Below are positions 16,248-24,042 of a DNA stretch of 64,000 nucleotides, piece after piece (the stretch's first letter is position 1; the number at the start of each line of letters is the position of its first letter). Source of the stretch: Euzebya tangerina. Its GTDB lineage: Bacteria; Actinomycetota; Nitriliruptoria; Euzebyales; Euzebyaceae. Both the position numbers and the translations under genes were made by a program. The notes beneath the pieces are model-generated. The model saw only the letters and a list, made by a program, of their open reading frames with translations. It had not been told where the DNA came from and ran no database searches. Location of the stretch: NCBI RefSeq assembly GCF_003074135.1, contig NZ_PPDK01000001.1, forward strand, positions 682,001-746,000. The letters run 5' to 3'.

Positions 16248-17105
16248 CTACTCGGCCATCGCGGTGAGTCGGGCCACCTGGTCGTCGGACAGCTCAAGCT
16301 CGGCCGCACGGACGTTCTCCTCCAGATGCTCCGGCGAGGAGGTCCCGGGGATCGGCACCATCACCTCACTGATGTGCAGCAGCCAGGCCAGGGAAACCTG
16401 AGCGGCCGTTGCTCCGGTCTCCGCCGAGACCTCGGCCAGCGCGCCCGAACCTTCAGCCAGTTCAGCAGCGGCGATCGGGAACCACGGGATGAAGGCGATC
16501 CCCTCACGGTCGCAGTGATCGAGCAGCTCCTGTGACTGCCGCACCGTCAGGTTGTACAGGTTCTGCACCGAGACGATGTCGGTGGTCTCCTGTGCGGCGG
16601 TGAGGTCCTCCACGGAGACCTCGGACAGCCCGATCGAGCGGATCTTTCCCGCCTCCTTCAGCTCGGCGAGGCGACCGATCTGCTCAGCAGCCGGCACCGA
16701 CGGGTCGATGCGGTGCAGCTGGTAGAGGTCGATCTGGTCGACGTCGAGTCGACGCAGGCTCATCTCGACGCACTGCTGCAGGTAGTCGGGGTGTCCGACC
16801 GGACGCCACTCGTTCGGACCCAGCCGTGTGAGGCCGCCCTTGGTCGCGATCAGGACGTCGTCGTAGGGGTGCAGCGCCTCGCGGATCAGGTCCTCACTCA
16901 CGAACGGCCCGTAGGAGTCCGCGGTGTCGATGAAGGTGACGCCGAGGTCGACGGCGTCGCGCAGCACCTGGATGGCTCGATCGTGGTCTGCCGGCGGACC
17001 CCAGATCCCGTCTCCGGTGATGCGCATGGCCCCGAAGCCCATGCGGTTGATGGTGTGACCGTCGAGGTCCAAGGTGCCGGCGGCTGCTGCTGGTCGTTCG
17101 CTCAT
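16248..17105 (-). CDS. Aldo/keto reductase
   Basis: 285 residues from the ATG at 17105 (a TTG at 17138 is possible but overlaps the neighbouring stop region). The TIM-barrel reductase tetrad can be read: Asp and Tyr in FIDTADSYGPF, Lys in LIATKGG and His in YQLHRID. C-terminal PIPGTSSPEHLEENV is the NADP(H)-binding signature. It reduces aldehydes or ketones; the substrate is unknown. Convergent with dnaB and 29 bases downstream of the GH3 gene, with which it may be co-transcribed. Confidence 0.92.
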   Translation of the reverse strand: MSERPAAAAGTLDLDGHTINRMGFGAMRITGDGIWGPPADHDRAIQVLRDAVDLGVTFIDTADSYGPFVSEDLIREALHPYDDVLIATKGGLTRLGPNEWRPVGHPDYLQQCVEMSLRRLDVDQIDLYQLHRIDPSVPAAEQIGRLAELKEAGKIRSIGLSEVSVEDLTAAQETTDIVSVQNLYNLTVRQSQELLDHCDREGIAFIPWFPIAAAELAEGSGALAEVSAETGATAAQVSLAWLLHISEVMVPIPGTSSPEHLEENVRAAELELSDDQVARLTAMAE

Positions 17106-17134
17106 GGCCCATCGATGCCCGTCCGGCGCCGATG

Positions 17135-19579
17135 TCAATCCGGATGGGGCTCTGCCACGCCTCTCAGGCCACCTGCCTCCTCGGTGTCTGCGGAGGCGCG
17201 TCCGACGTTCAGTGCCGCGATCAGCTGGTCCACCACCGCCATGGCGAGCGGTTGCCGGGCGACCATGGGCAGCACCCGTAGTGGCCCCTGCTCGGCGCCG
17301 ATCCGCATCATCTTGCGCGTGAGGGGGTCGGTCTCGTCCGGCAGCACCTGACGCTGCAGTGCCGTGAGCGTCCGGGCGAGCACTCGGCCCCGACGGGTCT
17401 GCTGGAGATCTGCCATGGTCGTATCCCGGGTGAAGGGGACGATCGGTCGAGGCGGCGGGACCGCGTGGCCGAGCAGCACGCCGAGCTCCTCGTCCGTGGC
17501 CACCGCTCCCAGCGGGCCAGGCACAGCCGTCACGACGTCGTCGCTCTCGATGTCGACCGTCACCACGCCGGCGATGTCCCGCGAGGAGGTCCCGATGCGG
17601 ATCTCGAACCTTCCCGCCTCGACCAGCCAGTCCGCCGCTGCGACGTCATAGACGGCGAAGGCACGCCGGTCCAGCCGTACGGTCACCCGCCGCGACGTGC
17701 CGGGGTCAAGTGCCACGGCGACGAAGCCCTTCAGCTCCTGCTCGGGCCGGTGGACGGTGGACTCGACATCGTGGACGTAGACCTGAACGACCGCCGTCCC
17801 GGACCTCGACCCGGTGTTGGTGACCTCGACGCTGACGGTCAGGTCGGTGCCAACCCCCTCCACGGCCGGCGAGCCAAGCTCGACGGTGGTGTAGCCGAGG
17901 CCGTGGCCGAAGGGAAACCGCGGCTCGACGTCGAAGGTGTCGTGGAACCGGTAGCCGACGAACAGGGTCTCCCGGTGCACCACGCGTGTTGGGTGATCGG
18001 CGAAGTCGGCGTCGGCGGCCAGGTCGGCGACGGCGACCGGGATGGAGTGCGCCAGCCGGCCACGAGGCTCGACCTCGCCCAGCAGGACCTGCGCCAGCGC
18101 GGACCCACCGGCCTGACCGCCAAGCCAGGCCTCGATGACCGCCGCGGGCTCCTCCGCCCAGGGGATCTCCACCGGTGCGCCGTTCTGCAGGACGACGACC
18201 ACCTGACTCGCGACCGCGCAGATCGTCCGCACCAGGTCGTCCATCGCCGGGGGCAGCCGGAGGGTGTCCCGGTCCCAGCCCTCGGACTCGATCAGAGCCG
18301 GTAGCCCCACGACCAGCACCACCACATCGCAGGCGGCGGCCAGTCGGACGGCTTCGCCGACATCCGCAGCCGACGACTCCCCGGTCTCGCCGTCGTACCC
18401 CGGGGCGAAGGGGACATCACGGCCCAGCCGCTGACCCAGCGCCCCCAGCAGGTCGTCGACCCGGGTCGGGTTGACGCGGGAGCTGCCGCCGCCCTGGTAG
18501 CGCGACTCGCGGGCGAACTGGCCGATCACGCCGATCGAGTGCTCGCTGGCCAGCGTCTCCGCCGCGAGGGGCAAGATTCCGTCGTTGGTGAGCAGCACGG
18601 TGCCCGCGGCGGCTGCGCGCCGGGCGAGGTCGTCGTGCTGGTCCATGACGTCGGTGCTGTCACCGGCGGCTCGAGGTGCGGACCTGACACCGCTGGCCAT
18701 CCGCCCCTCGACGGCCCGTGCCGCCAGGGTGGCCAGGTTGCGGCACGCCCGATCAACCGCCTCCGACGGCAGCCGACCGCTGTGGATCGCGGCTCGGACC
18801 TCCCCGTCCCAGACGCCGGCTGAGCCGGGCATCTCGAGGTCCATCCCGGCGGCCACACTGGTCGTCCGGTCGGCGGTCGCGAACCAGTCGCTCATGACCA
18901 CCCCATCGAAGCCCCACTCCTCGCGCAGGATGGACGTCAGCAACTGCGCGGACTCGCCCACGTGCTCGCCGTTCACCAGGTTGTAGGCCGACATGACCGT
19001 CCACGGCGCGGACTCGCGGATCACGATCTCGAAGGTGGCCAGGTACAGCTCGCGGAGGGTCCGCTGGTCGATGATGGCGTCGACCCGCATCCGGTAGAAC
19101 TCCTGGTTGTTGGCCACGTAGTGCTTGGCACACGCCCCGACACCCTGCGATTGGATTCCGCGCACGGTCGCCGCCGCCATCTTGCCGGTCAGGAACGGGT
19201 CCTCCGAGAGGTACTCGAACGTCCGGCCACCGGCGGGGTGCCGAACCAGGTTCATCGCCGGCCCGAGGACGACGTCGACCTCGTGGTGTCGGGCTTCGAT
19301 GCCGAGGGCGACGCCGATCTCCTCGGCCAGCTCGACGTCCCAGGTCGATGCCAGGGTGATCGCTGGTGGAAAGCACGTCGCGGGCCGCGCATCGCTCATG
19401 CCGAGGTGGTCGTCGGCCTCGACCTGCCGACGGATGCCGTGGGGACCGTCGGCAACCCGGATCGCCGGGATCCCGTCCACGGCCTCGGTGGTCCAGAACG
19501 TCGCGCCGGAGAGCAGCCGGATCTTGGTGTCGAGGTCCAGGCCGGCGACGACGTCGGCGGGCGATTCCTCGCTGGTCAC
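17135..19579 (-). CDS. Glycoside hydrolase family 3 (beta-glucosidase-type)
   Basis: 814 residues from a GTG at 19579 that overlaps the nitroreductase stop (GTGA). The GH3 barrel has the nucleophile Asp231 in GVVMSDWFA and the substrate-binding KH in CAKHYVANNQ. The alpha/beta sandwich follows (QGGGSSRVNPT, VVLVVGLPALIESEG) and then a fibronectin-III-like domain (TVSVEVTNTGSRSGTAVVQVYV). A further tail of about 120 residues is helical. There is no signal peptide, so it is cytoplasmic and would hydrolyse imported beta-glycosides. Confidence 0.95.
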   Translation of the reverse strand: MTSEESPADVVAGLDLDTKIRLLSGATFWTTEAVDGIPAIRVADGPHGIRRQVEADDHLGMSDARPATCFPPAITLASTWDVELAEEIGVALGIEARHHEVDVVLGPAMNLVRHPAGGRTFEYLSEDPFLTGKMAAATVRGIQSQGVGACAKHYVANNQEFYRMRVDAIIDQRTLRELYLATFEIVIRESAPWTVMSAYNLVNGEHVGESAQLLTSILREEWGFDGVVMSDWFATADRTTSVAAGMDLEMPGSAGVWDGEVRAAIHSGRLPSEAVDRACRNLATLAARAVEGRMASGVRSAPRAAGDSTDVMDQHDDLARRAAAAGTVLLTNDGILPLAAETLASEHSIGVIGQFARESRYQGGGSSRVNPTRVDDLLGALGQRLGRDVPFAPGYDGETGESSAADVGEAVRLAAACDVVVLVVGLPALIESEGWDRDTLRLPPAMDDLVRTICAVASQVVVVLQNGAPVEIPWAEEPAAVIEAWLGGQAGGSALAQVLLGEVEPRGRLAHSIPVAVADLAADADFADHPTRVVHRETLFVGYRFHDTFDVEPRFPFGHGLGYTTVELGSPAVEGVGTDLTVSVEVTNTGSRSGTAVVQVYVHDVESTVHRPEQELKGFVAVALDPGTSRRVTVRLDRRAFAVYDVAAADWLVEAGRFEIRIGTSSRDIAGVVTVDIESDDVVTAVPGPLGAVATDEELGVLLGHAVPPPRPIVPFTRDTTMADLQQTRRGRVLARTLTALQRQVLPDETDPLTRKMMRIGAEQGPLRVLPMVARQPLAMAVVDQLIAALNVGRASADTEEAGGLRGVAEPHPD

Positions 19580-20274
19580 ACCCACACCATCACCTCGTCC
19601 AGCGGCTTGCGCGTGATGTCGGGCACCTCGGCGTCGGCAGCGGGATAGCCGACCGGCAGCACCAAGTAGGCCTGCTCGTGCTCGGGCCGCCCCAGGATCT
19701 CGGCGAGGAACCCCATCGGGCTGGGCGTGTGCGGCAGCGTGGCCAGCCCGATCTGGTGGAGAGCCGCGATGAAGAAGCCGGCGGCGATGCCGCAGGACTC
19801 CGTGCTGTAGTAGTTCTTGGACCTCCCCGTCGGTGTCGGGGTGTAGCGGTGTCGGAAGAGGACCACAAGGTACGGGGCATCGGTGAGGTGGTGCTTGACC
19901 GCGTCCGTGCCCAGCGGCGCGAGGGCCTCCAACCACTCCTCGGGAGCTCGCTCGTCGTAGAACGCCCGCTCCTCCTCTTCGGCCGCGGCACGGATGCGGC
20001 GTCGGACATTGAGGTCCTCGACGACCACGAACGTCCACGGCTGACGGTGGGCGCCAGAGGGAGCGCTGGACCCGATCTCGATGGCCCTCCGGATCAGCGC
20101 CGCCGGGACGGGATCCCCGGAGAAGTGCCGGACCGAGCGCCGCGCACGCATCTGTCGAGCGAGCTCCTCCGCGGTTGCCGCCATCGCCGCCGGCGACATG
20201 CGGACGAAGTCGAGCGGGCGCATCACGGGCTCGTGGCGTGGTGCCTGAGGAGATGGCAGCGGGGGATCAGCCAT
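19576..20274 (-). CDS. Nitroreductase-fold flavoprotein, iodotyrosine-deiodinase-like
   Basis: 232 residues from the ATG at 20274 (Met18 at 20223 is an alternative). FMN-binding motifs MRARRSVRHF and SSAPSGAHRQPW are clear. The C-terminal half (ESCGIAAGFFIAALHQIGL, LPHTPSPMGFLAEILGRP, PVGYPAADAEVPDI, RKPLDEV) resembles bacterial homologues of iodotyrosine deiodinase, which reductively dehalogenate halotyrosines, rather than generic nitroreductases. It is translationally coupled to a GH3 glycosidase by a GTGA overlap. Dehalogenase activity is inference from family resemblance. Confidence 0.85.
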   Translation of the reverse strand: MADPPLPSPQAPRHEPVMRPLDFVRMSPAAMAATAEELARQMRARRSVRHFSGDPVPAALIRRAIEIGSSAPSGAHRQPWTFVVVEDLNVRRRIRAAAEEEERAFYDERAPEEWLEALAPLGTDAVKHHLTDAPYLVVLFRHRYTPTPTGRSKNYYSTESCGIAAGFFIAALHQIGLATLPHTPSPMGFLAEILGRPEHEQAYLVLPVGYPAADAEVPDITRKPLDEVMVWV

Positions 20275-20428
20275 GCGTCGGATCGTAGGCGGAGCCCGGG
20301 TCCGGGCGGACCCGCAATCAGTTCTTACATCCGCGGTCATGGCTGAGGTGGTTCTGCAACTCAAGCGGCGTGGTCGGCGTCGGACGCTACATACCCACCA
20401 CCCGCGTGACCGCACGAAAGGCCCTCCG

Positions 20429-21538
20429 ATGACCCGCACCTCCACCGCAGACCGATCCCGCCGACGGACCCTCCACCCTCGACGCCTCCTCGCCATGGTC
20501 CTGGTCCTGCTCCTGCTGCTGGCCGCCTGCTCCGCGGGTGACGACGGTGACGCTGAGGCCAGCGACGACACCGCCGAGGCCGGTGATGCCACTGCAGCGG
20601 CCGAGTTCGGCGATGACGAGGCCTTCGACGAGGAAGCCATGGAGGAGGCGGAGGCGGACGAGGCCCTCGGCCTGGCCGAGAGCGACCCCGACGGCCGCGA
20701 TGTGGCCCAAGCCGAGCCCGCCGCACCGGAGGCCGCAGAGGACGGCTCCGCAGCGCCACCGCCCACCACCGCCTCGACCGGCGAGCGGATCATCAAGGAG
20801 GGGACCGTCACCGTCCAGATCGAGCCGGGTGAGTTCGACACTGCCTTCGGGCAGATCGTCGCTCGCGCCCAAGCCCTCGGCGGCCACGTGTCCGGGACCT
20901 CCTCCTCGACCAACCCGGGGCCGGACGACACGACGTTGACCTCCGGACAGGTCACCATCCGTATCCCGGTCCAGAGCTTCGAGGACCTGCTGACCTCCCT
21001 GGGCGACGCCGGTGAGGTGGTCGATCGCAACATCACCAGCCAGGACGTGACCGCGGAGTTCACCGACCTCGAGTCACGTCGTCGCAACCTGCAGGCTCAG
21101 GAGCGCTTCTACCTGGGGCTGCTGGACCAGGCACAGGGCGTCGAGGACGCCATCGCGATCCAGCAGCAGCTGGACGGGATCCAGTCCCAGATCGAGCAGA
21201 TCACCGGTCGGCTGAACCTGCTGGAGGATCGGTCGTCGTTCTCGACCCTGACCGTCCTGCTGCAGGAGCGTGGAGCCACGACCCCCGAGCCCGTCGACGA
21301 GGAGCCGGGTGGACTGGCCCCCTACATCGACCAGGCCATCGAGACGTTGATCGCCACGGTGGGCGGCCTGATCGTGGTGGCGACGTTCCTGAGCCCCTTC
21401 CTCGTGATCCTCGGCGTGGCCTACCTGATCTGGCGGACGGTCTTCCGCGGGCGTCGGACCATCGTCCCGCCCAGCCAGGTCACTGGCCCACAGGCTCCGC
21501 CTGCGGCGTCGGAGCCTCGAGAGCCGGTCGACGCGTAG
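20429..21538 (+). CDS. DUF4349 lipoprotein with C-terminal membrane segment
   Basis: 369 residues from the ATG at 20429 with GAAAGG upstream. The lipobox LLLAACS follows a leucine-rich signal; then comes an acidic linker (EEAMEEAEADEALGL) and the DUF4349 core with a coiled coil (LESRRRNLQAQERFYLGLL). A C-terminal membrane helix (residues about 310-340) ends in a short basic tail (RTVFRGRRT). DUF4349 proteins are envelope proteins of unknown function, often lipoproteins. It is divergent from the nitroreductase gene. Confidence 0.9.
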   Translation: MTRTSTADRSRRRTLHPRRLLAMVLVLLLLLAACSAGDDGDAEASDDTAEAGDATAAAEFGDDEAFDEEAMEEAEADEALGLAESDPDGRDVAQAEPAAPEAAEDGSAAPPPTTASTGERIIKEGTVTVQIEPGEFDTAFGQIVARAQALGGHVSGTSSSTNPGPDDTTLTSGQVTIRIPVQSFEDLLTSLGDAGEVVDRNITSQDVTAEFTDLESRRRNLQAQERFYLGLLDQAQGVEDAIAIQQQLDGIQSQIEQITGRLNLLEDRSSFSTLTVLLQERGATTPEPVDEEPGGLAPYIDQAIETLIATVGGLIVVATFLSPFLVILGVAYLIWRTVFRGRRTIVPPSQVTGPQAPPAASEPREPVDA

Positions 21539-21554
21539 CCCTCTCTCCAAGGCA

Positions 21555-21595
21555 AGGTTCCCCACCACCGCAAGTCCCTCCCCGGTGGGGAACCT
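21555..21595 (+). terminator. Perfect 12-bp hairpin downstream of the DUF4349 gene
   Basis: AGGTTCCCCACC (21555-21566) and GGTGGGGAACCT (21584-21595) are exact reverse complements around a 17-base loop. It starts 17 bases after the stop codon, a normal terminator position, but has no T-run. The right arm is also the first unit of the tandem array that follows. Confidence 0.6.
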
Positions 21596-21697
21596 GACCT
21601 CACCGTGGGGAACCTGACCTCACCGTGGGGAACCTGACCTCACCGTGGGGAACCTGACCTCACCGTGGGGAACCTGACCTCACCGTGGGGAACCTCA
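21584..21697. repeat. Tandem array of a 20-bp unit
   Basis: The unit aacctgacctcaccgtgggg repeats with an exact 20-base period. GTGGGG starts at 21585, 21605, 21625, 21645, 21665 and 21685, giving five complete units and a truncated sixth. The copies are identical, implying recent expansion by slippage. Each copy contains the right arm of the upstream hairpin. Confidence 0.92.
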
Positions 21698-21749
21698 CCC
21701 TCCAGGCCGACGCACCGAGCAACCCAACCCTCCCCGCTACTGTGGGACC

Positions 21750-22007
21750 ATGACCCCGGAGACCTGGGCCGACGTCGGCAACTGGCTGCTCCTCGCCGTG
21801 GGGGCGGCCATGTTCTTCGGGACCGGCTTCGCGGTCCTGTCGTTCCGACGCAATGGCGTGTTCCCTGGCCAGGAACTGGACGACGACGGCCTGCCAACCC
21901 ATGAGCCGGCCCTCAGAACCGCCTACGTCAAGATCGTCCTGGGACTGGTCCTCGGGGTGTGGGGCCTCGCCGGCCTGACCGCCGGCACCGTCATCGGCCT
22001 GTCGTAG
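21750..22007 (+). CDS. Small membrane protein, function unknown
   Basis: 85 residues with two hydrophobic segments, about 12-30 (WLLLAVGAAMFFGTGFAVL) and 60-84 (VKIVLGLVLGVWGLAGLT), joined by a polar loop (FRRNGVFPGQELDDDG). Both ends probably face the same side of the membrane. It lies alone between the tandem array and a convergent gene. I do not recognise the family. Confidence 0.65.
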   Translation: MTPETWADVGNWLLLAVGAAMFFGTGFAVLSFRRNGVFPGQELDDDGLPTHEPALRTAYVKIVLGLVLGVWGLAGLTAGTVIGLS

Positions 22008-22023
22008 GCAGTCCGAGGCCTAC
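22004..22023. terminator. Small hairpin shared by two convergent stop codons
   Basis: GTAGGC (22004-22009) pairs with GCCTAC (22018-22023) around 8 bases. The arms contain the stop codons of the small membrane protein gene and of the convergent aminotransferase gene, a position suited to a weak bidirectional terminator. Confidence 0.4.
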
Positions 22024-23711
22024 CCCGCCACCTCGGCGGGGAGCGGGAACCAGCGCAGGCTCTCGAAGTCCTCGCTGACCTCTGGCCAACCCGGGTCGAC
22101 CGCTGGTCGACGACGGTGCAGCAGCTCGTGGGCCGCTGCCAGGTGCTCTGACAGCGACACCTCGTCCCGACCTCGGGCGGGCCGCGTCTGGGTGAAGCCG
22201 TCCTGTCCGATGACCAGATCCGCCAGCCGCTCGATGCCGGCCTCCGTCGCCTCGCGATGCTGCCACCGACCAGTCCGCGCGTCGAAGCGGTAGTCCGCCA
22301 GCAGTTCGATGCCGTGACCCGCCACCAGTTCAACGGCAGACAGGATGTAGCCGAACTCCTCCTCATCGATGAAGTAGTTGAAGTTGACCCGCACCCAGCC
22401 CGGCTTGATGCCCTCACAGCCCGTGCCGATCTCACGCTCCAGGGCACGGGAGGCGTCCACGTCGATGCCGAGCAGTCGGTGCCCGTACGGACCAGCACAG
22501 GAGCACCCGCCACGGGACTGGATGCCGAACAGATCGTTCAGCAGGGCCACGACGAAGTTGTGGTGCAGGTACCGGCCAGGGCGGTCATGGGCCACCACGA
22601 ACGAGACGATCGAGAGGCGCTCGCGCTCGAGCGATCCGAGGATCTCGATCTTCGGGTGCACCCTCCACCGGTCGATGGCCCGGGTGATGAAGGCGTCCTC
22701 ACGACGACGGATCTCGTCGGCCCCGACGGAGTCCTTCAACGCGAACACCAGACCAGCGCGGATCGAGCCGACGATGTCGGGAGTCCCGCCCTCCTCCCGG
22801 TGTTCGATGTCGTCGAGGTAGTGGTGCTCGGTCGGGTTGACGTACCACACCGTGCCCCCACCGGGCACGCTGGGCACCCGGTTGGTGAACAGGTCCTTGC
22901 GGGCCACGAGGAGCCCGGGCGTCCCCGGCCCGCCGACCATCTTGTGCGGGCTGAGCACCACGGCGTCGAAGTAATGATCGGGGTCGCTGCCCTGGTCCTT
23001 CCCTCCCTCAGGCGCGACGTCGATCTCGACGTAGGGGGCCGCGGCTGCGTAGTCCCAGATCGCCAGGGCGCCGTGCTCGTGGAGGAGACAGCTGACGGCC
23101 GTGGTGTCGGTGATGATGCCCGTCACGTTCGAGGCGGCCGAGAAGGAGCCGATCAGCAGGGGACGGTCGGCGTGCGCCACGAGCTTGGCCTCGAGATCGG
23201 CCAGGTCGATCCCGCCATCCAGGTCCTCGTGGATGGTGACCACGTCGGCGATGGTCTCCCGCCAGGCGAGGTCGTTGGAGTGGTGCTCGTACGGCCCGAT
23301 GAAGACGACCGGGCGATCGGTGGGCTCGAGCGTGACGTGGTCACTCAGGCGCTCGGGGACCCGCAACCCGAGCACGTGGACCAGCCGGTCGATGGCGCCG
23401 GTCGAGCCCGAGCCGCAGAAGAGCACGGCGTACTCGTCGTCCGCCCCCACGCAGGACCGGATGATCTCCCGTGCGTCCTCTCGGAAGCGTGTCGTCTGCA
23501 GACCGGTGCCGGAGGACTCGGTGTGGGTGTTGGCGTAGGTCGGCAGGACGTGATCGCGGATCGCGTCCTCCACGAAGTCCAGGGCACGACCCGAAGCCGT
23601 GTAGTCCGCGTAGACCACCGGGCGGGTTCCGTAGGGCCCGTGCATCGTCTGCCGGGACCCGATGACACCATCCCGAATGCGGTCGACCAGAGCCTGCACG
23701 TCGGTGCTCAT
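22020..23711 (-). CDS. Class V aminotransferase (cysteine-desulfurase-like PLP enzyme)
   Basis: 563 residues, longer than typical desulfurases (about 400). The PLP lysine is in SPHKMVGGPGTPG. N-terminal VVYADYTASGRALDFVED and the central FSAASNVTGI and IWDYAAAAPYVEID are typical of the fold. A Cys-containing loop SRGGCSCAGPYGHRL occupies the position of the desulfurase active-site Cys loop. The last 100 residues are an extension not found in short desulfurases. The substrate is unknown; no Fe-S assembly gene lies nearby. Confidence 0.88.
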   Translation of the reverse strand: MSTDVQALVDRIRDGVIGSRQTMHGPYGTRPVVYADYTASGRALDFVEDAIRDHVLPTYANTHTESSGTGLQTTRFREDAREIIRSCVGADDEYAVLFCGSGSTGAIDRLVHVLGLRVPERLSDHVTLEPTDRPVVFIGPYEHHSNDLAWRETIADVVTIHEDLDGGIDLADLEAKLVAHADRPLLIGSFSAASNVTGIITDTTAVSCLLHEHGALAIWDYAAAAPYVEIDVAPEGGKDQGSDPDHYFDAVVLSPHKMVGGPGTPGLLVARKDLFTNRVPSVPGGGTVWYVNPTEHHYLDDIEHREEGGTPDIVGSIRAGLVFALKDSVGADEIRRREDAFITRAIDRWRVHPKIEILGSLERERLSIVSFVVAHDRPGRYLHHNFVVALLNDLFGIQSRGGCSCAGPYGHRLLGIDVDASRALEREIGTGCEGIKPGWVRVNFNYFIDEEEFGYILSAVELVAGHGIELLADYRFDARTGRWQHREATEAGIERLADLVIGQDGFTQTRPARGRDEVSLSEHLAAAHELLHRRRPAVDPGWPEVSEDFESLRWFPLPAEVAG

Positions 23712-23753
23712 GATCGGATCGTATCGCCGACTGCGGGCCGGTCCTCCTTGCGG

Positions 23754-23942
23754 CTAGCTCATGACCGGCTGGTGGCTTCGCTTCCGGGCGTATATGGCCT
23801 GATCGGCCCGTTCAAGCGCGGCGCTCAACTCCTCGTCGTCGGACAGCATCAAACGGCCCACCGACACCCCGACGGTGATGGTGTGCACGGCGGAGGAGCC
23901 CTCAATCGGCCCTGCGACCACTTCGGCAGTCGGGTTGCCATG
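23754..23942 (-). pseudogene. Decayed copy of the 3' end of the GGDEF gene at 26224-27987
   Basis: Read leftward from about 23942 this encodes a clear match to the last 63 or so residues of the neighbouring GGDEF protein (EVVAGPIEGSSAVHTITVGV against EVVAEPIDGTSAGHTINVGV; LERADQAIYARKRSHQPV against LERADQAMYARKRSRQPV) and ends in a TAG. Homology stops abruptly near 23942, so the rest of the gene is missing. A one-base deletion near 23927 shifts the frame compared with the intact copy. Nucleotide identity is roughly 75% by eye, so this is not a recent duplication. It flanks the kinase gene in the same orientation as the intact copy. The rest of the 331-base gap (23712-24042) shows no gene. Confidence 0.85.
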
Positions 23943-24042
23943 CCGCTATTCCGGCCGGTGGCTCTCTAAACCACTACGGCGCGCAAGGTAGCGTTCGAGG
24001 CGATGGGCGGATGTGTTCAACTCAATCGACGGGTGACAGCCC

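Noticed and set aside
20275-21087. Extension of the nitroreductase frame to 21087
   Set aside because: The extra residues are Ser/Ala/Arg-rich shadow of the divergent DUF4349 gene; ATG 20274 gives a full-length family member.
21584-21697. CRISPR array
   Set aside because: The 20-bp units are directly adjacent with no unique spacers and no cas genes nearby; it is a simple tandem repeat.
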